In this document: positions 17,637 through 25,343 of the stretch, piece after piece | Numbering within the stretch: position 1 is the stretch's first letter | Layout: every line of letters begins with the position of its first letter | NCBI GenBank assembly: GCA_024697425.1 | Contig: JAILFT010000076.1 | Coordinates: forward strand, 1 to 50,345 | From: Butyrivibrio sp. | Lineage (GTDB): Bacteria > Bacillota > Clostridia > Lachnospirales > Lachnospiraceae | Direction of reading: 5' to 3' | DNA: 50,345 bases | Translations under genes and position numbers: made by a program | Notes under the pieces: model-generated | Databases searched by the model: none | Told to the model about the DNA's origin: nothing | Seen by the model: only the letters and a program-made list of their open reading frames with translations

Positions 17637-18623
17637 TTAAATTTCTGAATCGATCACTGACATGTAATATGAATAAAGACTTCTGTAAGTATCCTTATTA
17701 TAATGAAGTCCATCTGCAGTTGAGAATCCGGTCTGTGTCAGATAAGAGTATCCGTCAAGCCATTTGATCCTGGGATCCAGCTCAGACTGCATTCTGGAGT
17801 TGAAGCTCTCTATCTGGGCATTGGATACTGTGGTGCAGTCTCCAACGGGAGTAACAGCCGCATAGTAAACAGTGATACCGGCCTCTGTCCATGCATCAAT
17901 GTTGCTGTTGATGAGACTGATGTACTTGCTTACATTTCCAAGATCATTGACACCGAAGTTGATGATCATGGTTGTTCCGTTACCTGCATAGGCAGGGATC
18001 TGAGAAAGAGCAGTGTTCTTGAACCAGCTGTAGCCCTCACCAACCTTGGCGATATAGGCCTTATCGGAAGAACCGACAGCCATCTGCATCTGAACCGTTC
18101 TGGAATCTCCGACAAAGACGTAGGGAGTTCCGGGAAGGTCTCTCACCATGTAGTCACCTTTGATAAAAGCGGTAATGCCGTCGTAGATAACCTCGTACCA
18201 GCCATTGTCTGTCTCACCGGTTACCTGAAGCTGATTGCCCCAACGGAGCTTGCCTACCTTGTCGTAGTCAGTTCCCGCACCGGCTCTTACATTGACGGTA
18301 TCGCTGGTGTACATGGTCACAGGCGCTTCATATTCCACAACTGAATATGCTGTCTTGGGAGACACTTTAGTTTCCGACTCCGTGGAAAGAGAAACCACAC
18401 TCGCCTTGACATCTGTTGATGCGGCCATTGGAACGGTAACTTCCCCGACTACTGTATTATAAGCAGTAGCAGTTTCCGTAGCGGTATTCACTATCACAGG
18501 TGCTGAAGAAACCGTATCAGCATTCCTGTCTGCAACTGTCGATGCAGTAACCAGGATGGAAAAACCGGCCGCAAAAGCAGCAAGTAATATTAAGTTTCCT
18601 GAGTTTATTTTAAATTTTTTCAT
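17637..18623 (-). CDS. Secreted SH3-SGNH hydrolase
   Basis: 328 residues. N-terminal signal peptide or anchor (residues 10-28), a Thr/Val-rich linker (30-95), a bacterial SH3 domain (about 104-160: TSDTVNVRAGAGTDYDKVG...WYEV), then an SGNH/GDSL hydrolase domain (about 168-328). The SGNH blocks are visible: VFVGDSRTVQM (nucleophile Ser), GVNDLGN (block III) and DGLHYN near the end (catalytic Asp and His). SH3 domains of this type bind peptidoglycan, so the likely role is wall-bound deacylation, for example O-acetyl removal from wall polysaccharide or peptidoglycan; substrate is inference. There is no ribosome site: the ATG lies seven bases after a good -10 box, as in leaderless genes. Confidence 0.9.
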   Translation of the reverse strand: MKKFKINSGNLILLAAFAAGFSILVTASTVADRNADTVSSAPVIVNTATETATAYNTVVGEVTVPMAASTDVKASVVSLSTESETKVSPKTAYSVVEYEAPVTMYTSDTVNVRAGAGTDYDKVGKLRWGNQLQVTGETDNGWYEVIYDGITAFIKGDYMVRDLPGTPYVFVGDSRTVQMQMAVGSSDKAYIAKVGEGYSWFKNTALSQIPAYAGNGTTMIINFGVNDLGNVSKYISLINSNIDAWTEAGITVYYAAVTPVGDCTTVSNAQIESFNSRMQSELDPRIKWLDGYSYLTQTGFSTADGLHYNKDTYRSLYSYYMSVIDSEI

Positions 18624-18630
18624 CGTTCAG

Positions 18631-18659
18631 ATTTTACATTAGTCGTAACAATATGTCAA
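18631..18659 (-). promoter_or_regulatory. Promoter of the SGNH hydrolase gene
   Basis: Minus strand: TTGACA (complement of 18654-18659), 17 bases, TAAAAT (complement of 18631-18636). Only seven bases separate the -10 from the ATG at 18623, which puts the start of transcription at or next to the start codon. Confidence 0.8.
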
Positions 18660-18675
18660 ATTTCGTAATTTGACA
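18654..18675. promoter_or_regulatory. Palindrome joining two divergent -35 boxes
   Basis: TGTCAAATT-TCGT-AATTTGACA, a perfect 9-bp inverted repeat with a four-base centre. Its outer hexamers are the -35 boxes of the SGNH gene (-) and nagB (+). A protein bound here would affect both promoters. Confidence 0.85.
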
Positions 18676-18699
18676 GAGACAGTACTGTAAACTTATAAT
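18670..18699 (+). promoter_or_regulatory. Sigma-A promoter of the nagB-glmS operon
   Basis: Perfect boxes TTGACA (18670-18675) and TATAAT (18694-18699) with an 18-base spacer, followed by a leader of about 35 bases and a GGGGAG ribosome site before nagB. Confidence 0.9.
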
Positions 18700-18741
18700 T
18701 ACTTAGAATATGCCTATATAAAAGAAGGGGAGCAGAAAAGT

Positions 18742-19545
18742 ATGAGAGTTGTTATTCAGGATAATTACGACAAGATGTGCAAGTGGGCAGCGGGTTATAT
18801 CAAGTCACGTATCGCAGCTCATAATGAAGGCCCCGAGAAGGACCGCCCTTTTGTTCTTGGCCTTCCCACAGGTTCCAGCCCTATCGGCGTATACAAGGAG
18901 CTTGTAAGAATGAACAAGGCAGGAGAAATCTCTTTTGCCAACGTAGTTACATTTAATATGGACGAGTATCTGGGTCTGCCTCGTGAGCATGATCAGTCCT
19001 ACTGGTATTTCATGCATGACAACTTCTTTAATCACCTGGTAGATATGAAGCCCGAGAACATCAACATCTTAAACGGCATGACTGATGATCCGGTTAAAGA
19101 GTGCGCTGACTATGAGAAGAAGATCGCATCCTACGGCGGAATAGATCTGTTCATGGGCGGCATCGGTGTTGACGGACATATCGCTTTCAACGAGCCTTTC
19201 ACTAGCCTTAATTCACGTACAGGCGTGAGAGACCTGACTACCGACACAAGGATTGTTAATTCCAGATTCTTTGGCAATGACCCTGAGGCTGTTCCAGCTC
19301 AGGCACTGTCTGTAGGCGTAGGAACCGTTACTGATTCCAAGGAAGTACTTATTCTTATCAACGGTCACAACAAGGCCAGAGCACTTGCTGCAACAGTTGA
19401 AGGAAGCGTAAGTTCCAAGTGGACCTGCAGTGCGCTCCAGATGCACAACGGCGCCATCATCGCATGCGATGAGCCTGCCTGCGGCGAGCTTACTGTAGAT
19501 ACCTATAAATATTTCCTCGATATCGAGAAGAAAGAGAGACTTTAA
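18742..19545 (+). CDS. nagB: Glucosamine-6-phosphate deaminase
   Basis: 267 residues, full length for NagB, which converts glucosamine-6-phosphate to fructose-6-phosphate and ammonia. Motifs: LGLPTGSSPIGVYKEL (phosphate binding), FNMDEYLGL (catalytic Asp) and MGGIGVDGHIAFNEP (catalytic His/Glu). The start follows GGGGAGCAG at normal spacing. It opens a four-gene operon, with the next gene two bases after its stop. In most bacteria nagB sits with nagA for GlcNAc use; here it sits with the biosynthetic genes glmM and glmS, whose first step it reverses. No nagA is in the window. Confidence 0.97.
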   Translation: MRVVIQDNYDKMCKWAAGYIKSRIAAHNEGPEKDRPFVLGLPTGSSPIGVYKELVRMNKAGEISFANVVTFNMDEYLGLPREHDQSYWYFMHDNFFNHLVDMKPENINILNGMTDDPVKECADYEKKIASYGGIDLFMGGIGVDGHIAFNEPFTSLNSRTGVRDLTTDTRIVNSRFFGNDPEAVPAQALSVGVGTVTDSKEVLILINGHNKARALAATVEGSVSSKWTCSALQMHNGAIIACDEPACGELTVDTYKYFLDIEKKERL

Positions 19546-19547
19546 TT

Positions 19548-20210
19548 ATGTATACTATTGCTGATCTTTATGACCTGGATCACACTCTCGCAGCAGACTA
19601 TCTGCGGCAGTTCACTTATCCCTGGGAGGCATTAAAGGGAATCAAGGACTTTATCCTTGAACTTGGTCCCAAGCTGGGAGATGACTATACAGAGGTTAAG
19701 GAGAATGTCTGGGTTCATAAGACTGCCACTGTTTTTGAGAGCGCTTATCTTGGAGCACCCTGTATCATCGGACCTAATACTGAGGTTCGCCACGGTGCGT
19801 TCATTCGCGGTACTGCTCTTGTGGGTGCCGACTGTGTAGTTGGTAACAGTGTTGAGCTCAAGAACGTAATCCTTTTTGACCATGTTCAGACTCCTCATTA
19901 CAACTATGTTGGAGATTCCATTCTGGGATACTACTCGCACATGGGAGCGGGCTCCATTACTTCCAATGTAAAGAGTGACAAGAAACTGGTTGTGGTTCAT
20001 AACGGAACAGAGAACATCGAGACAGGAATGAAGAAGTTCGGAGCAATGCTTGGAGATCACGTGGAGGTTGGATGCAACTCAGTATGCAACCCCGGTACTG
20101 TTATCGGACGCAATTCCAACGTTTATCCCACTTCCTGCGTAAGAGGAGTTGTTCCTGAGAATTCTATCTATAAGAACAGCGGAGAGATCATCCACAAGGA
20201 GGAGAGATAA
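19548..20210 (+). CDS. Left-handed beta-helix acetyltransferase (GlmU C-terminal-like)
   Basis: 220 residues resembling the acetyltransferase half of GlmU without the uridyltransferase half. Residues 1-50 are a helical cap; from about 55 on come hexapeptide repeats (CIIGPN, ALVGAD, CVVGNS, TVIGRN). Residues matching GlmU's active site are present: the Arg of TEVRHGAFI, the Lys of SVELKN and the His of PHYNYVGDS, then MGAGSITSN and GAMLGDHVEVG. Between nagB and glmM it most likely acetylates glucosamine-1-phosphate to GlcNAc-1-phosphate; the uridylyl step must come from elsewhere. Annotation as a full UDP-GlcNAc pyrophosphorylase would be wrong, since no nucleotidyltransferase motif is seen. 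Confidence 0.85.
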   Translation: MYTIADLYDLDHTLAADYLRQFTYPWEALKGIKDFILELGPKLGDDYTEVKENVWVHKTATVFESAYLGAPCIIGPNTEVRHGAFIRGTALVGADCVVGNSVELKNVILFDHVQTPHYNYVGDSILGYYSHMGAGSITSNVKSDKKLVVVHNGTENIETGMKKFGAMLGDHVEVGCNSVCNPGTVIGRNSNVYPTSCVRGVVPENSIYKNSGEIIHKEER

Positions 20211-21557
20211 ATGGGCAAGTATTTCGGAACAGACGGCTTCAGAGGCGAGGCTAACAAGAATCTGACCTTTGAGCATGCAGTACAGATTGGAAGATACCTT
20301 GGCTGGTACTATGGCGCTAACCATGGCAAGAAGGCTAAGATCGTAATCGGAAAAGACACAAGAAGGAGCAGCTATATGTTCGAGTACGCGCTTTGTACCG
20401 GACTTATGGCCAGCGGCGCGGATGCATATATCATGCACGTTACCACAACTCCTTCGGTTGCATATATCACAAGAGTTGATGATTTTGACTGCGGTATTAT
20501 GATCTCCGCATCTCACAACCCTTTCTATGACAACGGAATCAAGCTTTTCAACGGAAACGGTGAGAAGATGGATGAAGAGACAATCCTTCGCGTTGAGGAC
20601 TACATCGATGGCAAGATTGACATCCCTGTAGCAGAGAAGGCTGAGATTGGAAGAACAGTTGACTATGTGGCCGGCAGAAACCGCTATGTGGGATATCTTA
20701 TTTCCAACTCCAAGTACAGCTTCAAGGACAAGAAGGTTGGTCTTGACTGTGCAAACGGTGCTTCCTGGCAGATTGCCAAGGCAGTCTTTGATGCCCTCGG
20801 TGCCAAGACCTATGTTATTAACAACGAGCCCGACGGATTGAACATCAATACAGACTGCGGTTCTACCCATATCGAGCACCTTCAGAAGTTTGTTGTTGAG
20901 AAAGGCCTTGATGTTGGTTTTGCCTTTGACGGTGATGCAGACAGATGCCTTTGCGTAGACGAGAAGGGCAACGTTATCACCGGCGATCACATCATTTATA
21001 TCTACGGTCTCTACCTCAAGGAGAGAGGCGCCCTTGTTAACAATAAGGTTGTAACAACCATCATGAGTAACTTTGGTCTTTACAAGGCTCTTGATAAGGT
21101 TGGTATTGAATATGAGAAGACCAAGGTAGGTGACAAGTACGTATATGAGAATATGGTAACCTATGGTCACAGAGTCGGCGGAGAGCAGTCGGGACATATC
21201 ATCTTCACCAAGTACGCCACCACCGGGGACGGTATCCTCACCAGCCTTAAGATGATGGAGGTTATGCTTGCCAAGGAGAAACCCATGAGTGAGCTGGCAG
21301 CACCTGTAGTATTCTATCCTCAGGTTCTTAAGAACGTAAGAGTTAAGAGCAAACCCGACGCTCAGAACGACCCCGATGTTCAGAAGGCAGTGGAAGAGGT
21401 TTCCAAGATTCTTGGCGATACAGGAAGGATCCTGGTAAGAGAGTCGGGAACAGAGCCTGTTATCCGTGTCATGGTAGAGGCAGAGAGCAATGAGATCTGC
21501 GAGAAATATGTGGATCAGGTAATTGATGTAATCCGCGAAAAAGGTCATTTGGAATAA
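20211..21557 (+). CDS. glmM: Phosphoglucosamine mutase
   Basis: 448 residues, full length. GlmM interconverts glucosamine-6-phosphate and glucosamine-1-phosphate. Visible: KYFGTDGFRG at the N-terminus, the phosphoserine loop MISASHNPFYDNGIK, the metal loop FDGDADRC, and the C-terminal phosphate-binding RESGTEPVIRVM. Its ATG abuts the stop of the acetyltransferase gene, with a strong AAGGAGG ribosome site inside that gene. Gene order mutase after acetyltransferase fits the pathway GlcN-6-P to GlcN-1-P to GlcNAc-1-P. Confidence 0.97.
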   Translation: MGKYFGTDGFRGEANKNLTFEHAVQIGRYLGWYYGANHGKKAKIVIGKDTRRSSYMFEYALCTGLMASGADAYIMHVTTTPSVAYITRVDDFDCGIMISASHNPFYDNGIKLFNGNGEKMDEETILRVEDYIDGKIDIPVAEKAEIGRTVDYVAGRNRYVGYLISNSKYSFKDKKVGLDCANGASWQIAKAVFDALGAKTYVINNEPDGLNINTDCGSTHIEHLQKFVVEKGLDVGFAFDGDADRCLCVDEKGNVITGDHIIYIYGLYLKERGALVNNKVVTTIMSNFGLYKALDKVGIEYEKTKVGDKYVYENMVTYGHRVGGEQSGHIIFTKYATTGDGILTSLKMMEVMLAKEKPMSELAAPVVFYPQVLKNVRVKSKPDAQNDPDVQKAVEEVSKILGDTGRILVRESGTEPVIRVMVEAESNEICEKYVDQVIDVIREKGHLE

Positions 21558-21575
21558 TTTTTGGAGAGTTAAAAT

Positions 21576-23447
21576 ATGTGTGGAATAGTAGGATATATCG
21601 GTCATAAGCAGGCAGCACCCATTCTGCTTGACGGCCTTTCAAAACTTGAGTACAGAGGATATGATTCAGCAGGACTTGCAGTCAGAGACGGCGATAATGA
21701 TGCCGTAGTGGTTAAGGCTGTGGGCAAGCTGGTTAATCTGTCCAACAAAACCAACGGAGGAGCAGCTCTTCCCGGATGCTGCGGTATCGGTCATACAAGA
21801 TGGGCTACCCACGGTGCACCCAGTCTTATCAATGCGCATCCCCACGTGAGCGGAAACTGCACAGGTTCCGGTTCCGGTGAGGTTGAGTCTGAGGTTGTGG
21901 GAGTTCACAACGGTATCATAGAGAACTTCCAGGAGCTCAAGGAAAAGCTTATAAGACACAACTACAAGTTCTATTCTGATACCGATACAGAGGTTCTTAT
22001 CAAGCTTGTCGATTATTATTACAAGAAATACAAGGTAGGCCCCATCGATGCCATTGCCAAGACTCTTGTGAGAGTTCGTGGCTCTTATGCCCTTGAGGTT
22101 ATGTTCAAGGATTATCCCGGTGAGGTTTACGTTGCAAGACAGCAGTCACCTATGATCATCGGTGTATCAGGAGATGAATCCTTTATTGCTTCCGATGTTC
22201 CCGCCATTCTCAAGTACACAAGAGATGTTTACTACATCGACAACATGGAGATGGCAAGGATCAGAGCCGGTGAGGTTACATTCTTCAACCTTGACGGTGA
22301 TGAGGTAGAGAAAGAAGTAACTACAGTTACTTTCTCTGCTGAGGCAGCTGAAAAGGGCGGCTTCGAGCACTTCATGATGAAGGAGATCCACGAACAGCCC
22401 AAGGTTGTTGCCGATACTATTGGCAAGTATGTAAGAGACGGCAAGATCGATCTTTCTGAAGTCGGTATTACCAATGAGGAAGCCAAGGATATATCACAGA
22501 TCTATATAGTTGCCTGCGGATCCGCATGGCACGTTGGCGTAGAGATGCAGTACATTATAGAGGACCTTACAGGCATACCTGTAAGAGTGGAGCTGGCTTC
22601 AGAGTTCAGATACCGCAAGATGGCAGTGGACAAGAAAGCTCTCACAGTAGTTATCTCCCAGTCAGGCGAGACTGCAGATTCTCTTGCGGCTCTTCGTATG
22701 GCCAAGGAGCAGGGACTTAAGACTCTTGCCATTGTAAACGTGGTCGGATCTTCCATCGCCAGAGAGGCAGATCACGTAATGTACACGGCAGCAGGTCCCG
22801 AGATCTCAGTTGCTACAACAAAGGCATACAGCTGCCAGCTTATCTGCGGATATCTTCTTACACTTAAGCTTGCAGAAGTAAAGGGAACTCTGGAAGATGA
22901 TTCCAGGCTTGGCTACTATATTGAGGAGATCAAGAGCATTCCTGAGAAGATTGAGAAGATCCTTGAGGAGAAGGAGAGAATCCAGTGGTTCTCCGCTAAA
23001 TTTGCAAATGCTCACGATATCTTCTTTATCGGAAGAGGAATAGATTACGCTATCTGTCTTGAGGGAAGCCTTAAGATGAAGGAAATCAGCTACATCCATT
23101 CAGAGGCTTATGCTGCAGGTGAACTTAAGCACGGAACCATTTCTCTTATCGAGGACGGAACTCTGGTAATCGGTGTTCTTACACAGCCTTCACTGGATGA
23201 GAAGACTATTTCCAACATGGCTGAATGCAAGAGCCGCGGAGCATACCTTATGGGGCTTACTACCTACGGCAATTACAACGTTGAGGATCAGGTAGACTTC
23301 ACCGTATATATCCCCAGAGTTGATGAGCACTTCGTAGGAAGCCTTGCCATCATTCCTCTTCAGCTTCTTGGATACTACACCAGTGTTGCCAAGGGCCTTG
23401 ATGTTGATAAGCCCAGGAACCTTGCAAAGAGTGTTACCGTAGAATAA
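21576..23447 (+). CDS. glmS: Glutamine:fructose-6-phosphate aminotransferase (isomerising)
   Basis: 623 residues. The N-terminal class II glutaminase domain begins MCGIVGYIG with Cys2 as nucleophile, then RWATHGAP and HNGIIENF. Two SIS sugar-isomerase domains follow (ISQSGETADSL; SYIHSEAYAAGELKHG) and the usual C-terminal DKPRNLAKSVTVE. It makes glucosamine-6-phosphate from fructose-6-phosphate and glutamine, the entry to wall amino sugars. Only 18 bases separate it from glmM, which leaves no room for a glmS ribozyme, so control must lie at the operon promoter or elsewhere. The operon ends at the hairpin at 23491. Confidence 0.98.
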   Translation: MCGIVGYIGHKQAAPILLDGLSKLEYRGYDSAGLAVRDGDNDAVVVKAVGKLVNLSNKTNGGAALPGCCGIGHTRWATHGAPSLINAHPHVSGNCTGSGSGEVESEVVGVHNGIIENFQELKEKLIRHNYKFYSDTDTEVLIKLVDYYYKKYKVGPIDAIAKTLVRVRGSYALEVMFKDYPGEVYVARQQSPMIIGVSGDESFIASDVPAILKYTRDVYYIDNMEMARIRAGEVTFFNLDGDEVEKEVTTVTFSAEAAEKGGFEHFMMKEIHEQPKVVADTIGKYVRDGKIDLSEVGITNEEAKDISQIYIVACGSAWHVGVEMQYIIEDLTGIPVRVELASEFRYRKMAVDKKALTVVISQSGETADSLAALRMAKEQGLKTLAIVNVVGSSIAREADHVMYTAAGPEISVATTKAYSCQLICGYLLTLKLAEVKGTLEDDSRLGYYIEEIKSIPEKIEKILEEKERIQWFSAKFANAHDIFFIGRGIDYAICLEGSLKMKEISYIHSEAYAAGELKHGTISLIEDGTLVIGVLTQPSLDEKTISNMAECKSRGAYLMGLTTYGNYNVEDQVDFTVYIPRVDEHFVGSLAIIPLQLLGYYTSVAKGLDVDKPRNLAKSVTVE

Positions 23448-23485
23448 ACAGAACACATAAACAGAAAACAAAAGAGACAAATAAT

Positions 23486-23546
23486 AAAAAGGGACGTTTC
23501 ATTCCGGATTACTGCAGCGCAGAATTCAGAAGGAAACGTCCCATTT
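23486..23546. terminator. Long convergent terminator
   Basis: GGGACGTTTC (23491-23500) pairs perfectly with GAAACGTCCC (23533-23542). The 32 bases between pair further (TTCCGGATT with AATTCAGAA, CTGC with GCAG) to a loop of three, giving a near-continuous hairpin of about 24 pairs. A5 precedes and ATTTT follows, so it can end glmS (+) and the GH13 gene (-). Confidence 0.88.
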
Positions 23547-23610
23547 TGATTGAAGTTACAAAGAAATATCCCTGTTTTTATCTTTTAGAAATCAGCCGCA
23601 GCTGTTTTTA

Positions 23611-25149
23611 TCATCTAAGCACGCAGAAGCTCTGAGGTCCCATTATCAGTGAGGCGTCACTTATCTGTACATTACCGATCTCATAGGCTTTCTCCATCTT
23701 CCTGGGAAGTGTGGCGGAAGCTTTCTTATCAGAGGGGTTAACGCTAATAATAAGATCACCTCTCTTAAATACAAATGGAAATTCATCCTTTTCAGCATAG
23801 ATAACTTCAAATTCCGCATCGGCCTTGAGACCGGGCTCACTGCGACGAAGAGCTGTCAGGGCCTTCACTGTGTTAAGAAGGGATGAAGGGTCTTTTTCCT
23901 GATCTGCTACAGTAGGAGCATCATCGGCAGGATCCACGGGAAGATACAGCTTGTCAGCGGGGGCTGTGGAAAAGCCCTTGTTGGCACTGTTATCCCACTG
24001 CATGGGAGTTCTGGTTCCGGTTCTTGCATAGCCCCCCTCCTTGGTGTGGATATCTTCGATATATCTCATGCCAATCTCGTCGCCATAGTAAATGAAAGGT
24101 ACTCCGGGAAGAGTAAGAAACATTGCATAGGCAATCTTGAGTTCATCGAAGCCCAGAGTCCGTCTTGCCCTTGGGGTGTCGTGATTGCAGGTTATGAAGC
24201 TTATATAGCCGTCATTTCTTGTCTTGTCGTACTTGGGCAGATAGTCGCTTAAAAAGCGCATGATGTCACCGTTTCCATCCTTTTTAAGAAAACTGTGATC
24301 TCCACCCGGAGTTTCATTGTCACGGATGAGGGTGTTGTAACCGTTGCCGTGATGGTCCAGGTAGAAGTCAGCGTGGAAGCCGTACTTAAGGGCCAGAACA
24401 GGGTTGCTCCACTCGGAGATAAGCGCAGCCTCAGGGTATTCATTGTCCAGCATTTCACGGATGTTCTTCCAGATAGCACCGGTTGCGGACTTGTTCTCAT
24501 CGTCTTCCTTAACAAGGGAATCAGCCATGTCTACTCTGAATCCGTCGCATCCCTTATCCAGCCAGAAGCGCATAATGTCCTTCATGGCCTCTTTTGTCTC
24601 GATACATGCAGGTTCGTCCGGAGCCATCTGCCAGTCCTCTGTTCTTTTCAGGAAGCCGTAGTTTAGAGCAGGCTGACACTTGAAGAAGTTGAGCATATAG
24701 CAGCCGTCTCTGTCAGCTTCACCGCCGATATAAGGGCGTCCGCCGATACCCTGAAAAGCGGACTTTGTCCAGACGTATCTGTCGGAATACTGATTCCTTT
24801 CGGCTTTTTTACTTTCCAAAAACCACTCGTGTTCCTCGGATGTGTGACCGGGAACCAGATCAAGAAGTACATGGATTCCTCTCTTGTGGGCTTCGTCAAA
24901 GAGTCTGTATAGATCCTCGTTGGTGCCGTATCTTGGAGCTACCTTCTTGTAGTCCCGAACGTCATATCCTGCATCCTTAAAGGGAGAGTCAAAGCAGGGG
25001 TTGATCCACAGAGCATTGCAGCCAAGGCTCGTCACATAGTTCAGTTTCTCAATGATCCCCTCAAGATCACCGATACCGTCCCCGTTGGTATCCTTGAAGG
25101 ATTGCGGATATATTTCATAAAAAACAGCGTCCTTTAACCAGGCAGGCAT
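23611..25149 (-). CDS. GH13 alpha-glucosidase / oligo-1,6-glucosidase-like enzyme
   Basis: 512 residues, no signal peptide, so cytosolic. The GH13 barrel is clear from residue 5: YEIYPQSFKDTNGDGIGDLEGI, the barrel motif LLDLVPGHTS, the nucleophile Asp in GFRVDMADS, the acid/base Glu in LISEWSNP and the transition-state Asp in TCNHDTPR. PFIYYGDEIGM and GTRTPMQWD are typical of the oligo-1,6-glucosidase/trehalose-synthase side of the family. A C-terminal beta domain (about 425-512) completes it. Likely role: release of glucose from imported short alpha-glucans. Exact linkage preference cannot be read. The ribosome site AGGAGG lies eight bases before the ATG, and a LacI-type operator lies 72 bases upstream. 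Confidence 0.92.
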   Translation of the reverse strand: MPAWLKDAVFYEIYPQSFKDTNGDGIGDLEGIIEKLNYVTSLGCNALWINPCFDSPFKDAGYDVRDYKKVAPRYGTNEDLYRLFDEAHKRGIHVLLDLVPGHTSEEHEWFLESKKAERNQYSDRYVWTKSAFQGIGGRPYIGGEADRDGCYMLNFFKCQPALNYGFLKRTEDWQMAPDEPACIETKEAMKDIMRFWLDKGCDGFRVDMADSLVKEDDENKSATGAIWKNIREMLDNEYPEAALISEWSNPVLALKYGFHADFYLDHHGNGYNTLIRDNETPGGDHSFLKKDGNGDIMRFLSDYLPKYDKTRNDGYISFITCNHDTPRARRTLGFDELKIAYAMFLTLPGVPFIYYGDEIGMRYIEDIHTKEGGYARTGTRTPMQWDNSANKGFSTAPADKLYLPVDPADDAPTVADQEKDPSSLLNTVKALTALRRSEPGLKADAEFEVIYAEKDEFPFVFKRGDLIISVNPSDKKASATLPRKMEKAYEIGNVQISDASLIMGPQSFCVLR

Positions 25150-25220
25150 TTCATTATCCTCCTCATCAGATAAATTAATGTCACAATATCATAACCGGTC
25201 AGATTTGAAAAGAGAAAAGT

Positions 25221-25232
25221 GGTAACGTTACC
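25221..25232. promoter_or_regulatory. LacI-family operator upstream of the GH13 gene
   Basis: GGTAACGTTACC, a perfect 12-base palindrome with the central CG typical of LacI/GalR-family operators. A weak -10 for the GH13 gene (TATGAT on the minus strand, complement of 25188-25193) lies 27 bases away, which puts the operator near the -35 zone. No LacI-type gene is in the window. Confidence 0.75.
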
Positions 25233-25300
25233 GACTTTGTCCATCCGACTTGAGTTTACTTAAATTTCATTTTAAGTTTACCATATTTGGTACAAAAGTT

Positions 25301-25309
25301 TGCTATACT
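25301..25309 (+). promoter_or_regulatory. Extended -10 promoter of the EAL-PAS gene
   Basis: TGCTATACT matches the extended -10 pattern TGnTATAAT with one change. The -35 zone is poor. The predicted start lies near 25316, about 28 bases before the ATG at 25344. Confidence 0.6.
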
Positions 25310-25343
25310 TAATACAGGCGTCGGCATTTTTTGGAGTGAATCT

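Noticed and set aside
17637..17767. Plus-strand open frame of 81 codons over the tRNA and the SGNH gene end
   Set aside because: It crosses the tRNA-Thr gene and its promoter in antisense and has no start signal.
21540..21580. Possible glmS ribozyme
   Set aside because: Only 18 bases separate glmM and glmS, far too few for the ribozyme.
20079..21605. 508-codon open frame on the minus strand opposite glmM
   Set aside because: It is the shadow of a highly biased gene. glmM has full family motifs, and the antisense translation has none and no ribosome site.
25287..25343. Longer start of the EAL-PAS protein
   Set aside because: The extra 19 codons overlap the likely -10 box, and the GGAG site points to the ATG at 25344.
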